Notes under the pieces: generated by a model
What the model was told of the DNA's origin: nothing
Seen by the model: only the letters and a program-made list of their open reading frames with translations
The model's database searches: none
Program-made: the position numbers and the translations under genes
Shown: positions 53,882 to 62,758 of the stretch, one piece after another
Position numbering within the stretch: position 1 is the stretch's first letter
Layout: each line of letters begins with the position of its first letter
DNA from: Streptomyces hoynatensis
Lineage (GTDB): Bacteria; Actinomycetota; Actinomycetes; Streptomycetales; Streptomycetaceae
Length of the DNA: 64,000 bases
Reading direction: 5' to 3'
Assembly: GCF_003626535.1 (NCBI RefSeq)
Contig: NZ_RBAL01000011.1
Coordinates: 62,001-126,000 of the forward strand

Positions 53882-53981
53882 CCGCCCCGGGTCCCCGGGG
53901 CGGCGGGCGCCAAACGTCCGGGGCGGGGCGGGCGCCAGGGGCGCGGGTTTCGCGGGGGGCCCGCTGGGCACTCGCGCCTGC

Positions 53982-54860
53982 GTGCCGCACTCGCCCGTCG
54001 GGGTGGTCATCGCCACCCGCAACCGCGCCGCCAGCCTGGCCAGCACGCTGGAGCGGCTGTGCGCGCTGCCGGAGCGCCCGCAGATCGTCGTGGTCGACAA
54101 CGACTCGGCCGACGACACCGGCGCCCGGGTCGAGCGGTTCCCCGGGGTGCGGCTGCTGCGGCTGCCGGACAACCGGGGCGCGCTGGCGCGCAACATCGGC
54201 GCCCGGGCCCTGGCCCTGCCCTACGTGGCCTTCAGCGACGACGACTCCTGGTGGGCGCCGGGCGCGCTGGCCGCGGCGGCCGAGTCCCTGGACGCCGACC
54301 CGCGCATCGGGCTGCTGGCCGCACGGACCCTGGTGGCGCCGCGGCAGACGCCCGACCCGCTGAACCGGACGCTGGCCTCCTCGCCGCTCGGCGGGCCGGC
54401 CGAGCCGCCGGCGCTGCCCGGGCCGCAGGTGCTCGGCTTCCTCGGCTGTGCCGCCGTCGCGCGGCGCGAGGCGTTCCTCGCCGTCGGCGGCTACCACCCG
54501 CTGCTGTTCTTCGGCGCGGAGGAGACCCTGCTGGCCTACGACCTGACCGCGGCCGGCTGGCTGGTGTGCTACGCCCCGCAGGTCACGGCCGTCCACCAGC
54601 CCGCGGACGGGGAACGGCCGCAGCGGCGCACGCTGGTGCGGCGCAACGAGACGCTGACCTCCTGGCTGCGCCGCCCGGCGCACATCGCGCTGCGCGACAC
54701 CTGGCGGCTGACGCGCGCCGCCCCGCGCGACCCCGCGGCCCGGCAGGCGCTGCGGCAGCTGCTGCCGAGGATGCCCGCGGCCCTGCGCGGCAGGCGGCGG
54801 CTGCCACCCGAGGTGGAGGCCGGCGTCCGCAGGCTGGAGGCGGACCATGCCGGGCGATGA
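53982..54860 (+). CDS. Family 2 glycosyltransferase A
   Basis: 292 residues from GTG 53982. GT-A fold: GVVIATRNRAASLASTLERL, IVVVDNDSADDT, NRGALARNIGARAL, and the metal-binding FSDDDSWW. The acceptor region has GAEETLLAYDL. A longer in-frame start at 53817 would overlap the divergent gene and add low-complexity sequence. Stops 14 bases inside the next gene. It is a paralogue of that gene (DDDxWWxPGxL and C-terminal LRRPA...RRTWRL pattern shared), so the pair arose by duplication. It should add a sugar from a nucleotide donor in the cytoplasm. Confidence 0.83.
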   Translation: MPHSPVGVVIATRNRAASLASTLERLCALPERPQIVVVDNDSADDTGARVERFPGVRLLRLPDNRGALARNIGARALALPYVAFSDDDSWWAPGALAAAAESLDADPRIGLLAARTLVAPRQTPDPLNRTLASSPLGGPAEPPALPGPQVLGFLGCAAVARREAFLAVGGYHPLLFFGAEETLLAYDLTAAGWLVCYAPQVTAVHQPADGERPQRRTLVRRNETLTSWLRRPAHIALRDTWRLTRAAPRDPAARQALRQLLPRMPAALRGRRRLPPEVEAGVRRLEADHAGR

Positions 54861-55746
54861 CCGGATCTCGGTGGTGATCATCACCCACAACCGCAAGGCG
54901 GAGCTGCTGCGGACGCTGGACCGGCTGGCGGCGCTGCCGGAGCGCCCGCGGGTCATCGTCACGGACAACGGCTCCACCGACGGCACCGCGCGGGCCGTGG
55001 CCGAGCGGCATCCGCGGGTGCGGGTGCTGAGCCCGGGCGCCAACCTGGGCGCCGTCGGCCGCAACCTGGCGGTGCGCGAGGTGCGCACCCCGTATACGGC
55101 GTTCTGCGACGACGACACCTGGTGGTCGCCCGGCTCCCTCGCGGGGGCGGCCGACCTGCTGGACGCGCACCAGGCCGTGGCCACCGTGACGGCCAGGATC
55201 GTGGTGGAGCCCGGGGGCGAGGAGGACCCCATCGTCGAGGAGCTGCGCTCCTCGCCGCTGCCGCGTCCCGCGGGCCTGCCGGGCCCCGTGCTCGGGTCGT
55301 TCCTGGCCGGGGCCACGGTGCTGCGCACCGGCGCCTTCCGCGCGGCGGGCGGCTTCTCGCCGCGGCTGTGGCTCGGCGGCGAGGAGGAGCTGCTGGCCGC
55401 CGATCTGATGGCGCGCGGCTGGTGGCTGCTGTTCGCCGAGGAGCTGAGCATCCACCACGCGCCCTCGGCGCTGCGGGACCCGACCAGGCGGCGGGCCGAC
55501 GGCATCCGCAACACCCTGTGGTTCACCTGGCTGCGCCGCCCGGCGGGACCGGCGCTGCGCCGCACCTGGCGGCTGCTCGGCAGCGTGCCGCGCGACCGCG
55601 CCTCGGCCGCCGCGCTGCTGCGGGCCGCCGCCGGAACCCCCTGGCTGCTGCGCGAACGGCGCGTCGTCCCGCCTCCGGTGGAGGCCGCGCTGCGGCTGCT
55701 CGACGAGGCGCAGCACCACTCGAAGGCCAGGCGTTACGTGGGCTAG
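54847..55746 (+). CDS. Family 2 glycosyltransferase B
   Basis: 299 residues, GT-A fold with SVVIITHNRKAELLRTLDRL, VIVTDNGSTDGT, NLGAVGRNLAVREV and the DXD-containing FCDDDTWWSPGSL; GGEEELLAADLM corresponds to the catalytic base region. Starts with ATG 14 bases inside the preceding paralogue, so translation is coupled. Its TAG stop shares the CTAG at 55743-55746 with the stop of the convergent oxidoreductase gene. Confidence 0.87.
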   Translation: MPGDDRISVVIITHNRKAELLRTLDRLAALPERPRVIVTDNGSTDGTARAVAERHPRVRVLSPGANLGAVGRNLAVREVRTPYTAFCDDDTWWSPGSLAGAADLLDAHQAVATVTARIVVEPGGEEDPIVEELRSSPLPRPAGLPGPVLGSFLAGATVLRTGAFRAAGGFSPRLWLGGEEELLAADLMARGWWLLFAEELSIHHAPSALRDPTRRRADGIRNTLWFTWLRRPAGPALRRTWRLLGSVPRDRASAAALLRAAAGTPWLLRERRVVPPPVEAALRLLDEAQHHSKARRYVG

Positions 55747-56678
55747 AGGTCGATGACGACCTTGCCCTTCACGCGTCGGCCGGCCTGGAGTTCGGCCGCG
55801 CGGCGGATCTGCTCGATCGGGAAGCTCGCCTCGATGGGCACCCGGAGTCGGCCTGCCGCGACCAGGCGGGCAATCCCGTCCAGGGCACCGGGGGCCGCGT
55901 GCGCGCCGTTGGCCGCAGGTACGCCCTCGACCCGCGCGGCGATGGTGCAGATGCGGTCGTCCGGGACGCCGAGTTCCCGTGCGACCTGGACGGTCTCCGT
56001 CCCCTGCAGGTCGAGGGCGGCGGTGACCCCGCCGGGCGCAAGGGATCGGACCCGGTCAGCCAGGCCGTCGCCGTAGGCGACCGGCTCGGCTCCCAGCTCG
56101 CGCAGGAAGTGGGCCGAGGCGGGCGCTCCTGTCCCGATCACGCGCGCTCCTGCGATCCGGGCCAGCTGCACGGCGAACACCCCGACGCCGCCCCCCGCGC
56201 CACCGATCAGCACGATGTCGTCCGGGCGCAGGCCGACCGCCGCGAGAGCGGCGGATGCCGTACGGCCGGCGATCGCGAGGGTGGCAGCCGTGCGATCGTC
56301 GACGCCGTCCGGGGTGTGATACGCCTCGTTCGCCGCGTGCGCCCCGGCCGCGTCGACCACCACGAAGTCGGCGACCGCACGCGACAGGGCACCTCCGAAC
56401 ACCCGGTCGCCAGGCGCAAAGCCCGTCACCTTGTCTCCGATCCGGTCGACCACGCCCGCATAGTCGGTCCCGAACCCGGTGGGGAGACTCAGGCCGAACA
56501 GGGCGGCGGTGTCCGCGTCGGCGGTCATTTTCCAGTCCATCGGGTTCAGCCCGGCAGCGGTAACGCGCACTCGGATCTGTCCCGGGCCGGGCTGGGGAAC
56601 GGGGATCTCCTGGATGTCGAGGACTTCGGGCCCGCCGAATGATGCGAGCCGGACCGCCCTGCCGTTCTGTTCCCCCAT
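55743..56678 (-). CDS. Zinc-free MDR oxidoreductase (quinone reductase-like)
   Basis: 311 residues: GroES-like domain (about 10-125; VTAAGLNPMDWKM, GTDYAGVVDRIGDKVTGFAPGDRVFG) and Rossmann domain (IGGAGGGVGVFAVQLAR). Zinc ligands are absent, as in quinone oxidoreductases that use NADPH to reduce quinones or enones. The ATG has a GAGGCAGG-type site. It diverges from a TetR gene with a perfect operator between. Its stop shares CTAG with the neighbouring GT2 gene. Confidence 0.88.
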   Translation of the reverse strand: MGEQNGRAVRLASFGGPEVLDIQEIPVPQPGPGQIRVRVTAAGLNPMDWKMTADADTAALFGLSLPTGFGTDYAGVVDRIGDKVTGFAPGDRVFGGALSRAVADFVVVDAAGAHAANEAYHTPDGVDDRTAATLAIAGRTASAALAAVGLRPDDIVLIGGAGGGVGVFAVQLARIAGARVIGTGAPASAHFLRELGAEPVAYGDGLADRVRSLAPGGVTAALDLQGTETVQVARELGVPDDRICTIAARVEGVPAANGAHAAPGALDGIARLVAAGRLRVPIEASFPIEQIRRAAELQAGRRVKGKVVIDL

Positions 56679-56715
56679 GGTGTGCCTGCCTCTTCGGAAT
56701 CGAGCGGTAGCGATG

Positions 56716-56735
56716 AAACGGACTATGCTCCGTTT
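56716..56735. promoter_or_regulatory. TetR operator between oxidoreductase and tetR
   Basis: AAACGGA-CTATGC-TCCGTTT: perfect 7-base arms, 6-base centre. It ends two bases before the tetR ATG and lies 37 bases from the oxidoreductase start. AACGGA/TCCGTT half-sites are known for TetR repressors of such oxidoreductases. Confidence 0.8.
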
Positions 56736-56737
56736 AC

Positions 56738-57355
56738 ATGCGTGAGGTTAACACAACCGGAGCGCGCTCCGGATCGGCTGGGTCCCAGACCCGCACGCCA
56801 CGGGCGGACGCAGCCCGTAACCGCGACCAACTGCTCGCGGCAGCGACCCGCGCGTTCGCCTCCGCCGACGCCGAGCCGTCGATGCGCGCGATCGCCAGCG
56901 AGGCGGGGGTCGGCATCGGCACGCTCTACCGGCACTTCCCGACCCGCGAGTCGCTCGTCGACGCGGTCTACCAAGACCAGGTCACGCGGCTGACGGCCGG
57001 CGCCCGCGGACTGCTCGGCCACCTGCCCCCGGCCGCGGCGATGCGGCGCTGGATGGACCTGTTCGGGGACTGGATCGCGACCAAGAACGGCATGCTCCGC
57101 ACGCTGCTGGCGATGATCGAGTCGGGCGAGATCGCCCATGCGCAGACCCGGGCCGAACTCCTCGGGGCCATCACCACGATTCTCGACGCAGGCCGCGCGG
57201 CGGGGGACCTCCGCTCCGACGTCACCGCCGAGGACATCGCCGCCTCCCTGATAGGCATCTACACCGTGGCCCCCCGGCCCGAGCGTGAGGACATGGCCGG
57301 CCGCCTGCTGAACCTCCTGATGGACGGCCTGCGGCCCACAGCCCCGTCGGCCTAG
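56738..57355 (+). CDS. TetR-family repressor
   Basis: 205 residues with an N-terminal helix-turn-helix (about 25-75; LLAAATRAFASADAEPSMRAIASEAGVGIGTLYRHFPTRESLVDAVY) and a C-terminal ligand domain of the SACE_7040/TetR_C_33-like kind. There is no ribosome site; the ATG lies two bases after the operator, so the mRNA may be leaderless. Expected to repress itself and the divergent quinone reductase. Its TAG stop shares the CTAG at 57352-57355 with the convergent GT9 gene. Confidence 0.88.
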   Translation: MREVNTTGARSGSAGSQTRTPRADAARNRDQLLAAATRAFASADAEPSMRAIASEAGVGIGTLYRHFPTRESLVDAVYQDQVTRLTAGARGLLGHLPPAAAMRRWMDLFGDWIATKNGMLRTLLAMIESGEIAHAQTRAELLGAITTILDAGRAAGDLRSDVTAEDIAASLIGIYTVAPRPEREDMAGRLLNLLMDGLRPTAPSA

Positions 57356-58392
57356 GCGTGCCGTCCCGGGACGTGGGTGACCCGCGGGCCGGGTGCGTGC
57401 ACGGGGGCGGGGGGCAGGTCGTGCAGCGCGGCGAGCACCTCCCGGGGGGTGATGCGCAGCAGCCGCGGGTCGGGGCGGGTGCCGTGCGGGTCTCCTGGCA
57501 CCAGACCGGCGGGGTCATCGGCGTCAACCGGGCCGTCGGGGTGCCACAGGACGCGGTGCCGCGGCCCGGGGGGCGGGCCCCACAGGCGGGGCGAGACCGG
57601 GCCGAACAGGACGACCGAGGGCGTGCCGAGGGCGGTGGCCAGGTGCGCGATGCCGGTGTCCCCGACCAGCACCGCGCGGGCCGAGGCGAGCAGCGCGGCC
57701 AGCCGGCGGAACGGCAGGCCGAGGGCGGCGGCCGAGGGGGGCAGCCCGGCCAGTTCCGCGACCCGCCGCACGAGGTCCCGCTCGCCCAGGCCGCCGGTGA
57801 GCACCACGCGCCACCCGGCGCGCCGCAGCCGCCTGGCCACCGCGGCGAAACGCTCCGCGGGCCAGCGGCGCGCGCCCGCGTCCGCGCCCGGGTGCACGAC
57901 CACCGCGCCGGGCGCGGGCGAGGGCAGGGGCGGGGCGGCGAGCGCCAGGTCCCCCGGGTCGGCGGGCAGGCCGTACCAGGTGAGCAGGCGGCACCAGCGG
58001 GCCCGTTCGTGCTCCTCCGGGTGCCAGGCGGGTCCGGTGGGATCGGCGTAGGCGAGCAGCCTGCCGGGCCGCAGGGCGCGCAGCGGGGCGAGGCTGGCGG
58101 GGCCGTTGCCGTGCAGGTCGACGGCGCAGTCCGGCGGCGGCCCGCGCCAGGGCAGGCGGGCGGGCACGGCCCGGCCGGGGGCGGCGGCCGGGAGCAGTTC
58201 GTCCACGGCCCCGGTGGCCGCCGCGGCCTCGGCCAGCCACCGGGGGGCGGCCAGCAGCAGGCGGTGGCCCGGGTGGGCGCGGCGCAGGGCGCGCAGCGCG
58301 GGCACCGCGGTCAGCAGGTCGCCCAGGCCCAGGGCGCGCAGCGCCAGGACGCGGGGGGCCGAGCCGGCCGACGGCCCGTCCTGGCAGGTCAC
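57352..58392 (-). CDS. Family 9 glycosyltransferase (heptosyltransferase-like) A
   Basis: 346 residues, GT-B fold of ADP-heptose:LPS heptosyltransferase type: LALRALGLGDLLTAVPALRAL, VVVHPGADAGARRWPAERFAAVARRL, RVVLTGGLGERDLV and VGDTGIAHLATALGTPSVVLFGPVSPRLWGPP. GTG 58392 overlaps the stop of the hldE-like gene (GTGA), so it is coupled to it. It probably transfers the ADP-activated heptose made by the two upstream genes to a surface or secreted glycan. Confidence 0.87.
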   Translation of the reverse strand: MTCQDGPSAGSAPRVLALRALGLGDLLTAVPALRALRRAHPGHRLLLAAPRWLAEAAAATGAVDELLPAAAPGRAVPARLPWRGPPPDCAVDLHGNGPASLAPLRALRPGRLLAYADPTGPAWHPEEHERARWCRLLTWYGLPADPGDLALAAPPLPSPAPGAVVVHPGADAGARRWPAERFAAVARRLRRAGWRVVLTGGLGERDLVRRVAELAGLPPSAAALGLPFRRLAALLASARAVLVGDTGIAHLATALGTPSVVLFGPVSPRLWGPPPGPRHRVLWHPDGPVDADDPAGLVPGDPHGTRPDPRLLRITPREVLAALHDLPPAPVHAPGPRVTHVPGRHA

Positions 58393-59843
58393 GGCCGGGC
58401 GAAGGCGGCGCGGCGGGCGAGTTCTGTGGTGGACCTGCCGTCGAGGTAGGGCAGCACCAGGGTCTGCCCGCCCCACTCCCGCAGGGCCGCCGCCTCGGGC
58501 AGGTCGTCCACGCGGTAGTCGCCGCCCTTGACCCACACGTCGGGCCGCAGGCGGCGCAGCAGCGCCTCCGGGGTGTCCTCGCCGAACTCCAGGACGGCGT
58601 CCACGCAGCCGAGCCCGGCCAGCACCCGCATCCGGTCGGCCGCCGGGTTGAGCGGGCGGCCCGGGCCCTTCAGCCGGCGGATCGACGCGTCCGAGTTGAC
58701 GCAGACGATGAGGCAGTCGCCGGTGCGGCGGGCGTTCTCCAGGAACTGGACGTGCCCGGCGTGCAGCAGGTCGAAGCAGCCGCCCGCGGCCACGACCGTG
58801 CCGCCGCGGGCCCGGACGGCGTCCACCAGCGCCCAGGGGTCGCCCGCGTGGCCAACGTCGCCCGCGCCCCCGGCTCCCGCGCGGCCGGCGGGCGGGGTGC
58901 GGGTGGCGCGCGGCCCGCCCGCCCCCGGGCCCTCGGCGCGCAGGCCGCCGCCGGTGACGAAGGCGGCCGCCGCCTCGGCGGCCCGGCCCACCGCCTCCTC
59001 GGGCAGGCCGCCGTCGGCCAGGACGCCGGCGGCGGTGGCCGCGAAGCAGTCCCCGGCGCCGCAGGGGTCGCCCTCGCCGCACCCGGCCACCGGAACGTAC
59101 AGGGCGTCGTCGCTGTCGGCCCTGGTCAGCACGGCCCCGCGCTCGCCGAGGGTGACGGCGACCGAGCCGGCCAGCCAGCGTTCGGCCAGGAGCGCCCCGC
59201 GGGTGCGGTGGGCGCGCAGCGAGTCGTCCCCCTCGGCCGGCACGGCGGCGTCCCCCGGCCGGTCCTCGCGCAGAAAGTGGCGGGCCTCGCGCCCGTTGGG
59301 GGTGACCAGCCTGGCGCCGGGCACGGGCCGGGGGCCGCGCGGGTGCGGGTCCCACACCAGGGGCAGGCGCCTGGCCGCCTCGGCGAGCGCCCCGCGGACG
59401 GCGGCCGCGGTGCCCTGGCCGTAGTCGGCGACCAGGACGGCGCGGGCCCCGGCGAGCGCGGCGCGCACCCCGGCGCCCGGCGGGCCTGGCGTGCCCCCGC
59501 CGCGGTCGACGCGGACCAGGGGCCGCCCCTCGACCAGGACCCGGGTCTTCACCGGGAGCGCGCCCTCGAAGGGGATCTCCACCAGCCGGACCCCCGCGGG
59601 CAGCATCGCGCGCACCGCCTCGCTCGCCTCGTCCGAGCCCAGGGCGCAGACCAGCACGACGTCCCGGCCCTCGCGGGCGGCGAGCGCCGCGGCGAGCCCG
59701 GCGCCGCCCGGGCGGCTGTGCTCGCCGCTGACCTCCACGACGGGGACCGGCGCGTCCGGGGCGAGCCGGGTCGCCGTTCCGCTGACGTCCTGGTCGAGAA
59801 GCACGTCCCCCACGACCACGAGCGGCTGCCGGTCGGCGGTCAT
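58389..59843 (-). CDS. hldE: Bifunctional heptose-7-phosphate kinase / heptose-1-phosphate adenylyltransferase
   Basis: 484 residues. PfkB/ribokinase-type domain (about 1-305; VVVGDVLLDQDVSGTATRLAPDAPVPVVEV, GGAGLAAALAA, and GAGDCFAATAAG near the catalytic Asp), Pro/Gly-rich linker (about 310-345), and a nucleotidyltransferase domain (about 348-484; AAGGCFDLLHAGHVQFLENAR with the HxGH motif, and WVKGGDY). It phosphorylates D-glycero-D-manno-heptose-7-phosphate at C1 and adds AMP. ATG 59843 overlaps the isomerase stop (ATGA) and has GGAGGTG. Length and order match Gram-negative HldE (RfaE). Confidence 0.88.
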   Translation of the reverse strand: MTADRQPLVVVGDVLLDQDVSGTATRLAPDAPVPVVEVSGEHSRPGGAGLAAALAAREGRDVVLVCALGSDEASEAVRAMLPAGVRLVEIPFEGALPVKTRVLVEGRPLVRVDRGGGTPGPPGAGVRAALAGARAVLVADYGQGTAAAVRGALAEAARRLPLVWDPHPRGPRPVPGARLVTPNGREARHFLREDRPGDAAVPAEGDDSLRAHRTRGALLAERWLAGSVAVTLGERGAVLTRADSDDALYVPVAGCGEGDPCGAGDCFAATAAGVLADGGLPEEAVGRAAEAAAAFVTGGGLRAEGPGAGGPRATRTPPAGRAGAGGAGDVGHAGDPWALVDAVRARGGTVVAAGGCFDLLHAGHVQFLENARRTGDCLIVCVNSDASIRRLKGPGRPLNPAADRMRVLAGLGCVDAVLEFGEDTPEALLRRLRPDVWVKGGDYRVDDLPEAAALREWGGQTLVLPYLDGRSTTELARRAAFARP

Positions 59844-60514
59844 GGCACCTCCGGGTGGGAGAAGGCGGCGGGGCCGCGGGTGAGCACGGTCGCGGCGGGC
59901 TCGCGCGGCTCCTCGGACGTGCCGGCCAGGGCGGACGTGCCGGCCAGGGCCTCGTCGAACGCCTCGCACACCAGGTGCAGGGCGACCAGGTGGGCCTCCT
60001 GCACGGTCGCGGTGCTCGGCGCGTCGATGCCGAGGACGGAGTCCGCCTGGGCGGCCAGCGGGTTGGGGGTGCGGCCGGTCATGGCCCACACCCGCAGGCC
60101 CGCGGCCCTGGCCGCGGTGGCGGCGCCCAGGAGGTTGTCGCTGCGGCCCGAGGTGGACATCAGGACCAGCACGTCGCCGCGCCTGCCGTGCGCCGCGACC
60201 TGCCGGGCGAACACCTCGTCGAAGCCGTAGTCGTTGCCGATGGCGGTCATGCTGGAGGTCTCGGCGTGCAGCGAGATGGCCGAGTAGGGGCGCCGCTCGG
60301 CGACGTACCTGCCGACGAGTTCCGCCGTCAGGTGCTGGGCCTGGGCGGCGCTGCCGCCGTTGCCCGCGGCGAGCAGCCGCCCGCCGGCCGGCAGGACCTC
60401 GGCGAGGTGGCGGCCCCAGGCGGCGGTCTGGGCCAGTCCTTCGTGGCAGAGGCGGGCGAGGGCGTCCTGCAGCGCCTCGCAGTGCCTGTGGGCGGTGCGC
60501 AGGGGGTCGGACAT
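59840..60514 (-). CDS. gmhA: Phosphoheptose isomerase (SIS domain)
   Basis: 224 residues. SIS fold with AGNGGSAAQAQHLTAELVGRY, the active-site SLHAETSSMTAIGNDYGFDEVFARQV, and LVLMSTSGRSDNLLGAATAARAAGL. It converts sedoheptulose-7-phosphate to glycero-manno-heptose-7-phosphate. The C-terminus (about 195-224; TSALAGTSEEPREP) is a low-complexity addition. First of three overlapping genes gmhA-hldE-GT9. Sedoheptulose-7-phosphate comes from the pentose phosphate pathway. Confidence 0.9.
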   Translation of the reverse strand: MSDPLRTAHRHCEALQDALARLCHEGLAQTAAWGRHLAEVLPAGGRLLAAGNGGSAAQAQHLTAELVGRYVAERRPYSAISLHAETSSMTAIGNDYGFDEVFARQVAAHGRRGDVLVLMSTSGRSDNLLGAATAARAAGLRVWAMTGRTPNPLAAQADSVLGIDAPSTATVQEAHLVALHLVCEAFDEALAGTSALAGTSEEPREPAATVLTRGPAAFSHPEVP

Positions 60515-60551
60515 GGGTTCTTCCTCCGTACCGGTGCCGGCGGGGGCCGGT

Positions 60552-61793
60552 TCAGGCCGTGTTGCTCAGCGGGGCGGGGCGGCGGCTGCCGATCTCGCGG
60601 TAGATCTCCTCGGTGGCGGCGGCGACCGCGGCCCAGCGGTAGCGGGTGAGGACGCGGCGGCGCCCGGCCGCGCCCCTGGCGGCGCGTTCCTGGGGTGCGG
60701 CGAGCAGCGCTCCCGCGGCGGCGGCCAGGGCCGCCGGGTCGCGGGGCGGGACCAGCCGCCCGGTGCCCGGGTCGGCCACGGTGTCGCGCTGGCCGCCGAC
60801 GGCGCTGGCCACCACGGGAACGCCGCAGGCCATCGCCTCCAGCGGGACGATCCCGAAGGGCTCGTAGTCGGCGGGGCACAGCACCAGGTCGGCGCTGCGC
60901 AGCAGCGGCGGCACCTCGTCGCGGGACAGGCCGCCGGTGAAGGTGACCCGGTCGGCGACGCCGAAGGCCCGGGCGATGGCGCGCAGCCTGCGCACCTCGG
61001 GCTCGTCGTCGAGGCGCCCGGCCGGGGGGCCGCCCGCGAGGACGAGTTCGGTGTCCGGCAGGCGGGCCAGCGCCGCGAGGGAGACCTGGGCGCCCTTGCG
61101 GGGCACCAGACGGCCGATCTGGAGCAGCCGGTGGCGGTGCCCGCCGCGCGGGGCGACCGGGCCGGTGGGCGTGAAGCGGTCGGGGTCGACGCCGCAGGGC
61201 ACGACGCTGATCCGCTCCTGCGGCAGGCCCATGGCGAGGAGTTCGGCGACCTCGTCGCGGCAGGTGGCCACGGTCTGGTCGCAGCTGAGGCCGACGTAGC
61301 GCTCCCAGGTGACGCGGTCGGCCGGGCTGGTGTCGGCCGCCCCCTGGTGGCGGCGCTTGACGGTGCCCAGGGCGTGGAAGGTGTGGGCGAAGGGGATGCC
61401 GTGGGCGCCCGCCGCCTGCAGGGTGGCCACGCCCGACATCCAGAAGTGGGAGTGCACCACGTCGGGCGGCGCCAGGGCCCACTCGCGGTCGAGGAAGGCG
61501 CCGAACTGGGGCATGAACGGCAGCAGCCGGTCCTTGGGCACCTGCTCGGCGGGCCCGGCGGGCACGTGGCGGACGGTGACGCCCGGCCTGACGCGCACGG
61601 TGGCCGGGAGGTCGAGGGAGTCCCGGCGCGTGTAGACCGTCACCGAGTGGCCGCGGTCGGCGAGTTCGCCGGCCAGCTGCGCCACGTGGACGTTCTGGCC
61701 TCCGGCGTCGGCGCCGCCGAGCGCCGCCAGCGGGCTGGCGTGCTCGGAGACGAGGGCGATGGTGAGGGCGTCCTCGGCACGGGTGCGCCGCAT
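60552..61793 (-). CDS. GT4-type glycosyltransferase
   Basis: 413 residues, GT-B fold: N-terminal VSEHASPLAALGGADAGGQNVHVAQLAGELADRGHSVTVYTRRD, VVHSHFWMSG, and C-terminal LLQIGRLVPRKGAQ and the EX7E motif in DYEPFGIVPLEAMACGVPVVAS. The start GGADAGGQ resembles sucrose-phosphate-synthase or MshA-like retaining enzymes. ATG 61793 shares one base with the preceding stop (TGATG). Last gene of a four-or-more gene operon running leftward from the window edge; 37 bases before gmhA. Confidence 0.87.
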   Translation of the reverse strand: MRRTRAEDALTIALVSEHASPLAALGGADAGGQNVHVAQLAGELADRGHSVTVYTRRDSLDLPATVRVRPGVTVRHVPAGPAEQVPKDRLLPFMPQFGAFLDREWALAPPDVVHSHFWMSGVATLQAAGAHGIPFAHTFHALGTVKRRHQGAADTSPADRVTWERYVGLSCDQTVATCRDEVAELLAMGLPQERISVVPCGVDPDRFTPTGPVAPRGGHRHRLLQIGRLVPRKGAQVSLAALARLPDTELVLAGGPPAGRLDDEPEVRRLRAIARAFGVADRVTFTGGLSRDEVPPLLRSADLVLCPADYEPFGIVPLEAMACGVPVVASAVGGQRDTVADPGTGRLVPPRDPAALAAAAGALLAAPQERAARGAAGRRRVLTRYRWAAVAAATEEIYREIGSRRPAPLSNTA

Positions 61794-62758
61794 CAGCGGG
61801 TCACCTCCTTCATCAGCAGGTCCCAGTCGTCCAGGAATCTCCGCAGTCCGTAACGCGCCAGGGCCGCCTCGCGGGCCGCGCGGCCGGCGGCGGCCGCGGC
61901 GTCGGGGTCGTGCAGGAAGCCGGCCGCGGCGCGGGCGAGTTCGTCCGGCCGCGTGGTGAGCACCCCGGCCTCGCGCGGCACGGCCTCGACGGCCTCCGTG
62001 GTGGCCAGGCCGACGACGGGCATGCCCAGGTGCATGGCCTCGATCAGGGAGAGCCCGAGCGAGGTCCAGCGCACCGGGTGCAGGTAGACCCGGCGCCTGG
62101 CCATGGCCTCGTGCAGTTCGGCCTGCGGCAGGTCGTGGGAGCGGCAGCGGTCGGGCGGCAGGCCGAGCTTGCCCGCCAGGCCCTCGGTGCGCATGCCGAA
62201 CACGTCGAGGGGCACCGCGGCGGCGAGCCCGGGCAGCAGGTCGGTGCCGGTGACCCGGCCGCGGCGCAGCGGCTCGTTGACCACCACGGCGGCGCGGGCC
62301 AGCTCGCCGGTCCAGCGGTGGCCCGGGTCCACGACCCCGTGCTCGACGACGGCGGTGGGGGTGCGTCCGCTGTCCCAGAAGAGCCGGTTGAAGTGGGTGA
62401 CGTGGACGAGCAGCAGGTCGTCGCGGTCGGCGCAGGGGTGCCTGGTGTGGGGGACGTCTCCCTGGGGCGCGTTGTGCTCCAGGTAGACGGCGGGCACGTC
62501 GCGGCCGGGGCGGCGCCCGCCGAGCCAGCGTTCGGCGAGTTCCGCCTCGTGGGGGCGCTGGAGGAGCACCAGGTCGACGGGGGCGTCCCGCAGCCGCTCC
62601 GGCGGCAGTTCCGTGACCGTGGCCGGCCAGCTGTAGGTGCGGGCCAGGCCGAGCCCGTCGGGGCCGCGCCCGGGCAGCACCGGCACCAGGTAGGAGTGGG
62701 CCCCCTGGACGAAGGCCGTCGTCCAGGAGCCGTGCACGTGCCACAGCAGGATGTTCAT
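61793..62758 (-). CDS. GT4-like glycosyltransferase
   Basis: 321 residues. NILLWHVHGSWTTAFVQGAHSYLVPVLP at the N-terminus and a GT-B C-terminal half with VFGMRTEGLAGKLGL, LHEAMARRRVYLHPVRWTSLGLSLIEAMHLGMPVVGLATTE, a variant of the E-x7-E donor motif. The family occurs in actinobacterial glycan clusters. ATG 62758 overlaps the GT9 stop (ATGA) and its stop overlaps the next start, so all are coupled. Donor and acceptor are unknown. Confidence 0.8.
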   Translation of the reverse strand: MNILLWHVHGSWTTAFVQGAHSYLVPVLPGRGPDGLGLARTYSWPATVTELPPERLRDAPVDLVLLQRPHEAELAERWLGGRRPGRDVPAVYLEHNAPQGDVPHTRHPCADRDDLLLVHVTHFNRLFWDSGRTPTAVVEHGVVDPGHRWTGELARAAVVVNEPLRRGRVTGTDLLPGLAAAVPLDVFGMRTEGLAGKLGLPPDRCRSHDLPQAELHEAMARRRVYLHPVRWTSLGLSLIEAMHLGMPVVGLATTEAVEAVPREAGVLTTRPDELARAAAGFLHDPDAAAAAGRAAREAALARYGLRRFLDDWDLLMKEVTR

